64,000 nt of DNA. Origin: Pseudomonadota bacterium. Lineage in GTDB: Bacteria; Pseudomonadota; Gammaproteobacteria; Burkholderiales; Burkholderiaceae_B. The stretch's first letter is position 1. Every line of letters begins with the position of its first letter. The translations under genes and the position numbers were made by a program. This document shows, piece by piece, positions 26,813 to 34,963 of the stretch. The stretch is taken from contig JAEWHK010000063.1 of NCBI GenBank assembly GCA_023387815.1, positions 62,001 through 126,000 on the forward strand, read 5' to 3'. The notes beneath the pieces were generated by a model that was not told the DNA's origin, ran no database searches, and worked only from the letters and a program-made list of their open reading frames with translations.

Positions 26813-27595
26813 TCACCTGCTTGAATCACGCACACCGAACTGGTTGGCAACACTGCGTTCCAGGAACAACTGGCGCGGTGGCAAGGCATTGATGCGCTTA
26901 TTGTTTATCACAAGTGTGGTACTACCGCCGCCGTCAAGATTCAGGGCATCGCGTACGCCCAGCGAACGGTAAACGCGCGCCAGCTGGGTCAGAGAGAATC
27001 CGACGAAGTCGGGCAGCCTGCCTTCGGCCACGACAATATACAGCCATCGCCTGTCAGGGCTAAGTCCCACGGAACTGCGCGGATAAAGTCCCCGTGCATT
27101 GCTGTAGCAACTGGCAGACGCGCTGCGCGCGCAAACAAAACGACCATCCTGCAGATTCTGCCACCCTGCAATCACCGTGTTCCATGAGGGATCAACCTGA
27201 GACATGTGGTTGGGCGGATCAATGCGGCAACGATTGTCGCGGGTGCAGGCCAGAAAAGCGTGCTGATGTGTGTCACGACTCTTGTCCCAAACCTGTCCAT
27301 CGCTCACCACCAGACCCTGAGGGCGAAATTGCGGATCAAAGAAGGAGGCGTTGATTGCCACATTCAGCCGATTGCGAAAGGCAAAATTCCTGACTGTGGT
27401 GGCTTCTGACCCGGGCGTGGTACCCACCAGACTGATCGACGGACACGATAAGTCAACCTTGACGACATGCACATGCCCGTTTTCCAGGGTGCTATGTGTG
27501 ATGCAGGGTGTGACCTGCTCGGTATTTTGCGCTGCGGCGGGCAGGGCAGCAGCAATGCCCCACCCTGTGATCAGCAGGGCCAGAAGGTTTTTCAT
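26813..27595 (-). CDS. Secreted phosphodiester glycosidase (NAGPA)-domain protein
   Basis: A 260-residue protein with a signal peptide (MKNLLALLITGWGIAAALPAAAQ) and a NAGPA-like domain. VAINASFFDPQFRPQGLVVSDGQ and the closing DALNLDGGGSTTLVINNK are the hallmark motifs of the family, which in animals uncovers mannose-6-phosphate and in bacteria acts on unknown periplasmic phosphodiester sugars. The ATG at 27595 is chosen because it starts the signal peptide; an upstream frame to 27643 adds 16 residues without signal character. Confidence 0.85.
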   Translation of the reverse strand: MKNLLALLITGWGIAAALPAAAQNTEQVTPCITHSTLENGHVHVVKVDLSCPSISLVGTTPGSEATTVRNFAFRNRLNVAINASFFDPQFRPQGLVVSDGQVWDKSRDTHQHAFLACTRDNRCRIDPPNHMSQVDPSWNTVIAGWQNLQDGRFVCARSASASCYSNARGLYPRSSVGLSPDRRWLYIVVAEGRLPDFVGFSLTQLARVYRSLGVRDALNLDGGGSTTLVINNKRINALPPRQLFLERSVANQFGVRDSSR

Positions 27596-27682
27596 GCGCA
27601 GAAGTCTTCCATCAATGTGTATCGCAGCGAGAAAGTATACCAACCGTGGTCACAACAACTGCGCAGGCTCGGGATGTTCCGG

Positions 27683-29269
27683 TCACACCGTACGGGAACG
27701 CATCGTATTACTGCGATGACGCGCCAGATACAGGCGATCCAGTCCCCATACGACCAGCATGGTTAGCCCGGTGACCGGAAAGATCAGCCCGAAAATGACC
27801 AGGCCGATCATCCAGCCACGCATATTCGGCAATTGCTCGGGTATGCGTGGTGCACCCAGACTGCCGGCAGGTCGACGCTTCCACCACATGACAAACCCCG
27901 TCACCGCCATCGCAACCAGACCCAGTGCGATGATGGCGCACAGCAGCTGGTTCACCCAGCCAAAATACGTGCCCATATGCAGTGAGACCGCAAAGGAAAT
28001 GATTTTGGCGATGATGCCATACTCGCTGTATTGCACTCCATTGAGGATCTGGCCACTGTACTGATCCACATTGATGACTTTCTCCCCACGTGGATCTCCA
28101 GGATAGTAGGAAACCGAATAGACTCCAGTCTTGCTGGCCGGCAGGGCTATCGAGTATTCATCCGGAATCTGGTTGGCATGCGCCACCGCCATGATGTCGT
28201 CAATGGCTACCGGTTCGGCTGGGGCCATCTGGTGTCCGGCATGCTCGTGTGACGTATCCATGGCATGGCCTTCATTCATGGCATGACCTTCCGAAGATTC
28301 GGGCACGGCCAGCAGTCCGGCTCCCCACGCCGTTTTATCCAGAGGCAGATCCTGCACGCGCGTCGGGTTGGCACCACTGCCCGATTGCGCCTGATGCCCT
28401 TCATGACCGCCGTTTCCGTCATGCCCTGCGTTCCCTTCATGACCGCCATGTCCTTCATGACCTTCATGCTGCGCCGACACGGCCCCTGGCGGATCTGGCG
28501 GATAGCCCAGGTTGACCTGCGCCACCAGTTGCTTGAATTGTGCACCCCAGGTACTTGTCCAGGGCAGGCCAGACGACACAAAAAAGACCGCGCCCACGGC
28601 CAGCACAATGCCCATGGTTGCGTGGATTTCGCGCCAGAACGGGCGACCCTTTTTGCTCAGATCCGGCTTGATAGCCTGCTTCATCCCCTTGCGACGACGT
28701 GGCCACCACAGGGCTACGCCTGTTCCGACCATGATCAGAGTCCAACAGGCAGCCAGTTCCATGACCACTTCGCCTGTCTTGCCGAGCAAGAGGCCCCGGT
28801 GAATCTGTCGGGCCAGACCAATCCAGTACGTGGCGTTGAAATTGAGCGTCGGCATTTTCGCCAGAATTTCGCCCGTATACGGATCCAGAAAGATACTGGA
28901 CTTGCCGTCCACCGGATCGGAATACGTAAACTGCGCACTCCGGTCTGGCGCATTATGGATTTCCGCAGTCAGTATGGGAACCCCATCGGGCGTATTGTCC
29001 TGGGCAATCTCATACAGGATCTGCTGAGGCAATCGAGGGGACGACTGCGGCGTCACATACAGCTGTGACTTGTAGGCGACGGCCTCAATCTGGGGTTTAT
29101 ACAAGTAGATTGTGCCGGTAATCCCCAGCACGATCAGCAGAGGCATAACAAAAAGTGCGGCGTAAAAATGCCAGCGCCAGAGCATGGCATAGCGCGCCAT
29201 CGGAGCGGCTTGCGTCACTTCCGGATTCTGCAACTCCGGAGCAGCCTTAGCGTGAGATGATTGGGACAT
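27683..29269 (-). CDS. PepSY-associated membrane protein with His/Met-rich metal-binding loops
   Basis: A 528-residue inner-membrane protein of the PepSY-TM family (PiuB-like), often tied to siderophore iron reduction or copper handling. Membrane segments are visible near residues 33-55, 155-180, 210-235, 410-445 and 485-515. The large periplasmic loop carries a striking His/Gly/Glu-rich repeat near residues 255-285 (GHEG and GHDG units) and a second His/Met-rich stretch near 315-340 (HAMNEGHAMDTSHEHAGHQM), which look like copper or other metal ligands. It is 93 bases downstream of the DUF2946 gene on the same strand. No TonB receptor is adjacent. Confidence 0.88.
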   Translation of the reverse strand: MSQSSHAKAAPELQNPEVTQAAPMARYAMLWRWHFYAALFVMPLLIVLGITGTIYLYKPQIEAVAYKSQLYVTPQSSPRLPQQILYEIAQDNTPDGVPILTAEIHNAPDRSAQFTYSDPVDGKSSIFLDPYTGEILAKMPTLNFNATYWIGLARQIHRGLLLGKTGEVVMELAACWTLIMVGTGVALWWPRRRKGMKQAIKPDLSKKGRPFWREIHATMGIVLAVGAVFFVSSGLPWTSTWGAQFKQLVAQVNLGYPPDPPGAVSAQHEGHEGHGGHEGNAGHDGNGGHEGHQAQSGSGANPTRVQDLPLDKTAWGAGLLAVPESSEGHAMNEGHAMDTSHEHAGHQMAPAEPVAIDDIMAVAHANQIPDEYSIALPASKTGVYSVSYYPGDPRGEKVINVDQYSGQILNGVQYSEYGIIAKIISFAVSLHMGTYFGWVNQLLCAIIALGLVAMAVTGFVMWWKRRPAGSLGAPRIPEQLPNMRGWMIGLVIFGLIFPVTGLTMLVVWGLDRLYLARHRSNTMRSRTV

Positions 29270-29362
29270 CTTTCGATTCCTTGAAAACAGATATAACGAA
29301 ACCAGCAGACATCATCCCTCGCCTGTAGAGACCACGGGATCATCTCAGCAGCTAAGCAGTTT

Positions 29363-29881
29363 TCAGGAAAGGACAGGTGGCGCCCGCGACAGCGGCACAA
29401 AGGCCGGACGGGCATAATAGGAGGCGTGCTGATGCTGAGGGGCAATCCGGCTGACAAAGCCATAGGACATATCAGGCAGATCCGCCACCAGCAGCACAGG
29501 CAGATTATGAGAGAAGAAACCGCAGTACAGACACTCGGCAGCATGAGCGCCATGCCCACTCTGATCGTCCTGATCTCCATGATGGCCGGAAGCCGAATGC
29601 ACGTTCGCAGGGTGACTATCGATCCCCTTATCTGCAACCGGGTTTTCAGGCTCTGCGCCAAAGCAGATATCGGCCAGGAAAATATCGGCTATACCAGACT
29701 TATTCGCAGACTTCTCGCCCGCTGCCACAGGAACTTGTGTCGCTCCCGCCGTCGCATTATGCACCCCGCCATGAGCAAGATACTGGTTTTTCAGTGCATT
29801 GACGCCAGGCATGAACACGGCCAGGCAGATGGCAAGAATGCCAAGCCATGCAGTGATGCGAGTGCCTGTGGTACGTGTCAT
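29363..29881 (-). CDS. DUF2946 family protein, likely copper-related
   Basis: A 172-residue protein with a hydrophobic N-terminal segment (about residues 10-29, AWLGILAICLAVFMPGVNAL) that is a signal peptide or anchor. It has a His-rich patch followed by a Cys pair (GHGAHAAECLYCGFFSH, about 108-124), the expected DUF2946 motif, then a hydrophobic helix. In other proteobacteria DUF2946 genes accompany copper receptors and PepSY proteins, which matches the downstream neighbour here. Exact function is not established. Confidence 0.8.
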   Translation of the reverse strand: MTRTTGTRITAWLGILAICLAVFMPGVNALKNQYLAHGGVHNATAGATQVPVAAGEKSANKSGIADIFLADICFGAEPENPVADKGIDSHPANVHSASGHHGDQDDQSGHGAHAAECLYCGFFSHNLPVLLVADLPDMSYGFVSRIAPQHQHASYYARPAFVPLSRAPPVLS

Positions 29882-29977
29882 AGGGGGTGTCGGAATCAGT
29901 CCGAAAAAGTTCGGGAGATATGCCTGGAAAAGCCAAGTTTACCCGAAAATGAGCCCCTCATGCCATTGTGCCCGCTC

Positions 29978-30121
29978 GTGCCTGTCGCCGGTGCCACACT
30001 GATCAAACCGGCACAGGACACTTTTTATGGCGGCTATGCCGGTTACTTCGCCGACCCCGATGGTCATTTGTGGGAAGTGGTATGGAATCCAGGTTTTGCC
30101 TTGCCGCCCGCTAATAGCTGA
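29978..30121 (+). pseudogene. Remnant of a VOC (glyoxalase/bleomycin-resistance fold) protein
   Basis: Only the last 47 codons of a VOC-family gene remain: AGATLIKPAQDTFYGGYAG followed by YFADPDGHLWEVVWNPGF and a stop. This is the metal-ligand C-terminal half-module of the family; the N-terminal two thirds are missing and the preceding bases belong to the DUF2946 promoter area. A GTG at 29978 is in frame, but the product would lack the fold. I read it as a deletion remnant, so the junction near 29978 may mark an old rearrangement. Confidence 0.8.
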
Positions 30122-30143
30122 GACGTCACCCTGGCCGTAACGG

Positions 30144-30995
30144 TCAGTCCCGGGCGATTGGCGCATCCTTGGTGTTGGACCATTGACTCCACGAACCGGG
30201 ATATAGCGATGCACCCGACAAACCGGCGATTTCCATGGCCAGCAGATTGTGGCAGGCTGTGACGCCCGATCCGCACTGACTGATGACCCGCTCCGCCTGC
30301 TGTCCCTGCAGACTGGCGCTCAGTTCCTGACGTAGCGTTTCTGCATCCTTGAAGGCGCCGTTGGCCTGCAGATTGTCCTTGAAGAAGCGATTGGCCGCCC
30401 CCGGAATATGACCGCCCACGGGATCAAGCGTTTCATTTTCACCGCGGAAGCGGTCGGGACTGCGGGCATCCACTACCAGTCTTTCCGCTGAATCGATATT
30501 GGCCAGTACTTCTTCGTAGCTCACCGTTTTGGTCAGGGAATCGCGCAGCGTAAGCCTGCCTTCGCGTGCCGGCTCTGGCGGCTCGGTCGTAACCGGTAAG
30601 CCGGCTTCCTGCCAAAGCTTCAGACCACCGTCCAGGACCGAGACATTGTCATGGCCGATCCAGCGCAGCATCCACCACAAGCGCGCGGCAAACATGGAGT
30701 CATTGGCGTCGTAGCACACCACATGCGAATGATCGCTGATGCCAATTGCGGCCATAGTCTGTGCAAAGTGCTCGCGTGCAGGCAGGGGATGACGTCCCTG
30801 TTCCGGTGCACCTTTGACGCTGAGTACCTGATCAAGATCAACGTGGCGGGCACCGGGAATATGCCCGTCGTTGTAGAGTTGCAGTCCGGCTGAGGGATTG
30901 GACAGTTCGAAACGGCAATCGCAGACCACCAGATTGTCTGCCGTTTTCAGCAGGTCTGACAGTTCCTGGGCACTAATGATGGGTTTCGCTTTCAT
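30144..30995 (-). CDS. sseA: Sulfurtransferase with two rhodanese domains (SseA-like)
   Basis: A 283-residue protein with two tandem rhodanese domains. The first (about 1-140) is structural; the second holds the active-site loop SQCGSGVTAC with the catalytic Cys near residue 240. CGSGVTA rather than CRKGVT indicates the 3-mercaptopyruvate sulfurtransferase subgroup, which moves sulfur from mercaptopyruvate to thiols or cyanide. The ATG at 30995 is taken as start; the GTG at 31004 is possible. Transcribed in the same direction as the upstream lyase gene, 67 bases away. Confidence 0.9.
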   Translation of the reverse strand: MKAKPIISAQELSDLLKTADNLVVCDCRFELSNPSAGLQLYNDGHIPGARHVDLDQVLSVKGAPEQGRHPLPAREHFAQTMAAIGISDHSHVVCYDANDSMFAARLWWMLRWIGHDNVSVLDGGLKLWQEAGLPVTTEPPEPAREGRLTLRDSLTKTVSYEEVLANIDSAERLVVDARSPDRFRGENETLDPVGGHIPGAANRFFKDNLQANGAFKDAETLRQELSASLQGQQAERVISQCGSGVTACHNLLAMEIAGLSGASLYPGSWSQWSNTKDAPIARD

Positions 30996-31062
30996 GATGT
31001 TCACTTTACAGTTTTCGGTTTAACGTAACAGGCTTGCTGGCTTATCCCAGTCTGCCTGCAGC

Positions 31063-32430
31063 TCAGTCTTCCTGCATCCAGTTGCGGGCGTGCTGGGCAG
31101 CCAGTGTGCGATCGATGCTCGCACCCGTCTGACCAAGATAATTGGCCGGATCAATCATATCGGCAATCTCTTCCTCTGTCAGCGCCTGGGCTATTTGCGG
31201 ATGGCCGCGCATGGCCGAACCAAAATCCTGTTTGTTTTCTATGCCCTTCATGGATGCTTCATACACCCATTCATGCGCATGATCCTTGCCCACCCGGGCG
31301 CCGAGCTCCAGCATAACACGCTCCGAGAGCAGGTAGCCGCGCATCATATCCAGATTCCGGTTCATGTTCTCCCGGTCAATGCGCAGGCCGGCAAGCAGAT
31401 TGCGCGATTGCTGCAACACGGCCCCGGAAATCAGGCAGCACTCGGGCAAGGCTTTCCATTCGGTCTTCCACGCGATACCATCGCGCTCATGCTCCTGCAC
31501 CATGGCTTCGGTCATCAGGGCCGCGTTATAACGCAGCGTCCGTGACAGACCGGCGATGTTTTCGGCCGAGGTCGGGTTGCGCTTGTGTGGCATGGTCGAT
31601 GAGCCCAGCTTTCCTTCAGAGAATCCTTCTTCGACTTCACCAAATTCATTGCGCTGCAAATTACGCAGCTCATTGCCGATTTTTGACAGTGTTGCACCGA
31701 GCATGGCCAGCAGATTGGCGTATTCGGCGAAGCGGTCTCGTGCAGGTCCCCAGCTGATGTCCGGCACCGCCAGATTGAGTGCTTTGCAGGTTTTTTCTTC
31801 CATTTCGCGCGCGCGCTCACCCAGCGACGCCTGTGTGCCGACCGCGCCAATGAGCATGCCAACAAACACGCGGGGTTCAGCCTGTTTCAGCCGGTCATAA
31901 TGACGCGATAATTCATCCAGCCAGATGGCGCATTTGTGGCCAAAAGTAATCGGCAGGGCCTGCACACCGTGGGTGCGGCCAACCATCACGGTATCGCGAT
32001 GCGCCTCTGCCAGTCTGGCCAGCTCCCGGGCACACCCTTTCAGATCGCGCAGGAAGATCGCGTGCGCTTCCCGTAACTGCAGTACCGTTCCTGTATCCAG
32101 CACATCCTGCGTGGTCGGGCCAAAGTGGACCCACTGTCCATGCTCGCCGCAATGCTCTATCAGCTGCTTTAGCGCAGGCACCAGTGAATGCTTGATCCGG
32201 CGCATTTCGGCAGCCATCTTCGGAATGTCGATCTTTTCGACACGGGCATTGGCCGAAATGGCATCGGCGGCTTCCTGGGGAATCAGACCCATTCCCGCCT
32301 GGACCTGTGAGAATGCCGCTTCAAAATCCAGCCATTTCTGGATGCGATTCTCTTCGGAAAAAATATTGCGCAGTTCCTCGGAGCTCCATAGATGCTGCAT
32401 GGTGACCGAATCAAATACAGAAGAAGTCAT
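31063..32430 (-). CDS. Fumarase/aspartase-superfamily lyase (adenylosuccinate lyase-like)
   Basis: A 455-residue lyase with the superfamily landmarks in order: GPTTQDVLDT (about 104-113), GRTHGVQALP with His154, and the flexible signature loop GSSTMPHKRNP (276-286). The family eliminates fumarate from succinyl-like substrates: adenylosuccinate, argininosuccinate, carboxymuconate, iminodisuccinate. The genomic setting (FAD hydroxyacid oxidase upstream, IclR, PrpD-type protein and Bug receptor across the divergent promoter) argues against purine synthesis and for catabolism of a carboxylate. The PrpD partner brings to mind the epimerase and C-N lyase pair for iminodisuccinate. Substrate remains inferred. 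Confidence 0.85.
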   Translation of the reverse strand: MTSSVFDSVTMQHLWSSEELRNIFSEENRIQKWLDFEAAFSQVQAGMGLIPQEAADAISANARVEKIDIPKMAAEMRRIKHSLVPALKQLIEHCGEHGQWVHFGPTTQDVLDTGTVLQLREAHAIFLRDLKGCARELARLAEAHRDTVMVGRTHGVQALPITFGHKCAIWLDELSRHYDRLKQAEPRVFVGMLIGAVGTQASLGERAREMEEKTCKALNLAVPDISWGPARDRFAEYANLLAMLGATLSKIGNELRNLQRNEFGEVEEGFSEGKLGSSTMPHKRNPTSAENIAGLSRTLRYNAALMTEAMVQEHERDGIAWKTEWKALPECCLISGAVLQQSRNLLAGLRIDRENMNRNLDMMRGYLLSERVMLELGARVGKDHAHEWVYEASMKGIENKQDFGSAMRGHPQIAQALTEEEIADMIDPANYLGQTGASIDRTLAAQHARNWMQED

Positions 32431-32529
32431 TTATTCAACCTTGTTTGGTGTTAACGGGTGTCTGATGTGTGTGGTGTCTTTGACACGCGCATTCATTGCG
32501 AGTGTGTTATTACATATGTATTGCTTGTG

Positions 32530-33981
32530 TTATTTTCCCTCTGCAGGAAGCAGGCGGCCGGGATTCAGGGTATTGGCCGGATCAAAGGCCTTCTTGATTT
32601 CATACATCAGGCTGATCGCCACCGGATCCTTGTAACGGAGCAGAATGTCCTGCTTCTGTCTGCCAATACCGTGTTCGGCAGAAATCGAGCCGTTGAACCT
32701 GGCCGCCGTTTCGTGCACAACCTCATGAATTGCCTCCTGGCGCGCCAGAAAGGCTTCGCGGCTGATGGAATCGGGCTTGCTCTGATTGAAATGCAGATTG
32801 CCATCGCCGACATGACCGAAGGTGATGCAACGGATGCCCGGAATAATGGCGTCCATCGCCGGCCCCGCCGCCGCAATAAAATCGGCAATCGAAGAGATCG
32901 GGACGGAAATATCATGTTTCATGGATGGCCCGTCCTTGCGCTGCGCTTCCGGTACGTGCGAACGGATGTCCCACATGGCCCTGGACTGCTGCTCAGATGC
33001 CGCCAGCGCGACATCCAGCACCATGTCTTTCTCCATGGCCTCGGCCAGCACAAATTCAAACTCTTCCTGTAGCGGAACACGCAGGGAGGTTTCCGACACT
33101 TCTGCCAGAATGACCCAGGGTGCAGCCTGCGGCAATGGTTCGCGCATGTCGGGAAAATGCATCAAGACGAGATTGACCGTTTCCCGGGCCATGATCTCGA
33201 ATGCCGTCACGCGGTCGCCCAGACTCTCGCGTAAAAATGCCAGCAGCGACACGGCATCGGCAGGATTGTTGATGGCAATCCAGGCCGTGGCCTGCTGGCG
33301 GGGCACAGGGTAAATCTTGAGGGTCGCCGCGGTAATGATGCCCAGCGTACCTTCTCCGCCAATGAACAGATGCTTGAGGTCATAACCGGTATTGTCCTTG
33401 CGCAGGCTGGACAGCCCATTCCAGATTCTGCCATCGGCCAGTACGACTTCCAGCCCCAGCGCCTGCTCTCGCGTATTGCCATACCGGATCACCTGATCTC
33501 CGCCGGCATTGGTCGACAGATTCCCGCCAATGGTGGCAGTGCCCTCTGAACCCAGCGTCAGCGGAAACAGGCGATTGTGCGCGGCAGCGGCTTCCTGAAC
33601 ATTCTGCAGAATGCAGCCGGCTTCCACCGTCATGGTATTGTCTTGTGGATTGACATCGCGAATGCGGTTCATGCGCGTCAGGCTGAGTACAATCTCCTGA
33701 CCGCTTTCATCCGGCGTGGATCCGCCAACCAGCCCGGTATTGCCACCTTGCGGAATCAGGCGAACGCCACTTTGCGCGCAGGCACGAATCACCTGGCTGA
33801 CTTCTTCGGTATTACCGGGTCGTACAACGGCCAGGGCTTTTCCGGGATAATTGCCACGGTGTTCCAGCGCATAGGCGGCCGTATCTTGCGGCTCGGTCAA
33901 TAGTCCCTGCGGGCCGACAATCTGCCGTAAACGGTCCAGCAGTTCGTTGACGGAATCGGCAGTTTTGTCGGATTGGGGCAT
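32530..33981 (-). CDS. FAD-linked D-2-hydroxyacid dehydrogenase (GlcD/D-lactate dehydrogenase family)
   Basis: A 483-residue flavoprotein with an N-terminal PCMH FAD-binding domain (about 40-220, RLIPQGGNTGLVGGSTPDESG, TIGGNLSTNAGGDQVIRYGNTR) and a C-terminal oxidase domain ending SAEHGIGRQKQDILL and LNPGRLLP. The group oxidises D-lactate, glycolate, D-2-hydroxyglutarate or similar hydroxyacids and passes electrons to the respiratory chain. Start at the ATG at 33981 is preferred to the GTG at 33990. It is divergent from the IclR gene and 99 bases upstream of the lyase gene; both probably belong to the same regulated module. Confidence 0.9.
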   Translation of the reverse strand: MPQSDKTADSVNELLDRLRQIVGPQGLLTEPQDTAAYALEHRGNYPGKALAVVRPGNTEEVSQVIRACAQSGVRLIPQGGNTGLVGGSTPDESGQEIVLSLTRMNRIRDVNPQDNTMTVEAGCILQNVQEAAAAHNRLFPLTLGSEGTATIGGNLSTNAGGDQVIRYGNTREQALGLEVVLADGRIWNGLSSLRKDNTGYDLKHLFIGGEGTLGIITAATLKIYPVPRQQATAWIAINNPADAVSLLAFLRESLGDRVTAFEIMARETVNLVLMHFPDMREPLPQAAPWVILAEVSETSLRVPLQEEFEFVLAEAMEKDMVLDVALAASEQQSRAMWDIRSHVPEAQRKDGPSMKHDISVPISSIADFIAAAGPAMDAIIPGIRCITFGHVGDGNLHFNQSKPDSISREAFLARQEAIHEVVHETAARFNGSISAEHGIGRQKQDILLRYKDPVAISLMYEIKKAFDPANTLNPGRLLPAEGK

Positions 33982-34010
33982 CGTTGTCACACTCGTAAAT
34001 CGGATATAAT

Positions 34011-34028
34011 GTTTTATTGAATGAAATG
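34011..34028. promoter_or_regulatory. Putative IclR operator at the oxidase/regulator divergent promoter
   Basis: GTTTTATTGAATGAAATG, containing TGAATGAA at 34018-34025, lies between the divergent FAD oxidase and IclR genes. A degenerate second copy (TTTTATAGATGAAAT) follows at 34031-34045. The same TTTTATTGAATGAAT-type sequence appears inverted before the MmgE/PrpD gene at 34920-34934. Confidence 0.55.
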
Positions 34029-34101
34029 TATTTTTATAGATGAAATATAAAGTAGCCTATCGCTATCGCTTTGTCAAGAACTCAAGAGGACGTTTATTTT
34101 T

Positions 34102-34848
34102 ATGAAGAACCCCAGCAAAAGCCTCCAGACGCCGGAAGCGGTCACGCCACCTGTCGGCGTTCTCGCCCGTGGCCTGACCATTCTTGAATGCTTTTCGGAC
34201 GATCACCTGCATCTGGAACTGCGCGAACTGGCGCAGATGACGGGACTGGATAAAGCGACGCTGCTGCGCCTCCTGGGTACGTTTATCGAATACGGATATG
34301 TGCAGCGCAGCCTTGACGGTAAATACGCGCCCGGTCACAACCTGCTGCGTCTTGGTGCGCTGTACCGCTCAACCGTTGATATGGGCCATCGCCTGCAACC
34401 CATTTTGCGCGCCATCATGCAGGAGACCCATGAAAGCGTTGCGTTCTATGTGCGGGAAGGCGATATGCGCGTCTGTCTGTATCGGGAAAATGTCTCGCGT
34501 GATGTCCGGTATGTATTCGAAGTCGGGACGCGTGTGCCACTCACTGAGGGGGGCTCGGCCTCCCATGTGCTGCGTGCGTTTACCGACGGAAGTTCATGCC
34601 GAACGGAACAGGTCCTGAAAGATGGCTACGCCCTGACCAGGGCAGAAAGATCGCCGGAACTGGCCTCCATTTCCGTGCCTGTCTCGGAACCCCATGGACG
34701 CCTGCTGGGAGCAATTCAGATTACCGGCATCCTTAACCGGCAGACGGAAGCACAACAGATTGCAGCGGCCCAAATTGCGATCCGTATCCTTGCGGAGAAC
34801 GGCTTCGATACTCGACCCACCCGCTATTCGGGCACGGCACCCTTATAA
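34102..34848 (+). CDS. IclR family transcriptional regulator
   Basis: A 248-residue IclR protein with a winged helix at about residues 15-80 (VGVLARGLTILECFSDDHLHLELRELAQMTGLDKATLLRLLGTFIEYGY) and an effector-binding domain from about 95. It begins after AAGAGGACG. Placed between the divergent FAD oxidase-lyase genes and the MmgE/PrpD-Bug genes, it is the obvious regulator of both arms. The effector is probably the imported dicarboxylate or a cleavage product. Confidence 0.93.
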   Translation: MKNPSKSLQTPEAVTPPVGVLARGLTILECFSDDHLHLELRELAQMTGLDKATLLRLLGTFIEYGYVQRSLDGKYAPGHNLLRLGALYRSTVDMGHRLQPILRAIMQETHESVAFYVREGDMRVCLYRENVSRDVRYVFEVGTRVPLTEGGSASHVLRAFTDGSSCRTEQVLKDGYALTRAERSPELASISVPVSEPHGRLLGAIQITGILNRQTEAQQIAAAQIAIRILAENGFDTRPTRYSGTAPL

Positions 34849-34918
34849 ACATATAACAAAACAGGCTAAGCCTGAGGGTTAGTTTTCATTGTGCTTTGTA
34901 ATATCCTGTGTTAGATTT

Positions 34919-34954
34919 GATTCATTCAATAAAATTTATTTCAATGAATGAAAT
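34919..34954. promoter_or_regulatory. Inverted-repeat operator upstream of the MmgE/PrpD gene
   Basis: TTCATTCA (34921-34928) and TGAATGAA (34945-34952) form a perfect 8-bp inverted repeat with a 16-base AT-rich spacer, ending 10 bases before the start codon at 34964. The left arm with its flank, ATTCATTCAATAAAA, is the inverse of the element at 34011-34028. Sharing across two promoters flanking an IclR gene suggests this is its binding site; overlap with the ribosome site region would fit repression. Confidence 0.6.
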
Positions 34955-34963
34955 GGAGATAAC

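Noticed and set aside
31063..32430. Housekeeping adenylosuccinate lyase (purB)
   Set aside because: The superfamily loop fits, but the neighbourhood is catabolic (oxidase, IclR, PrpD, Bug); purB usually sits elsewhere. Phylogeny would be needed to be final.
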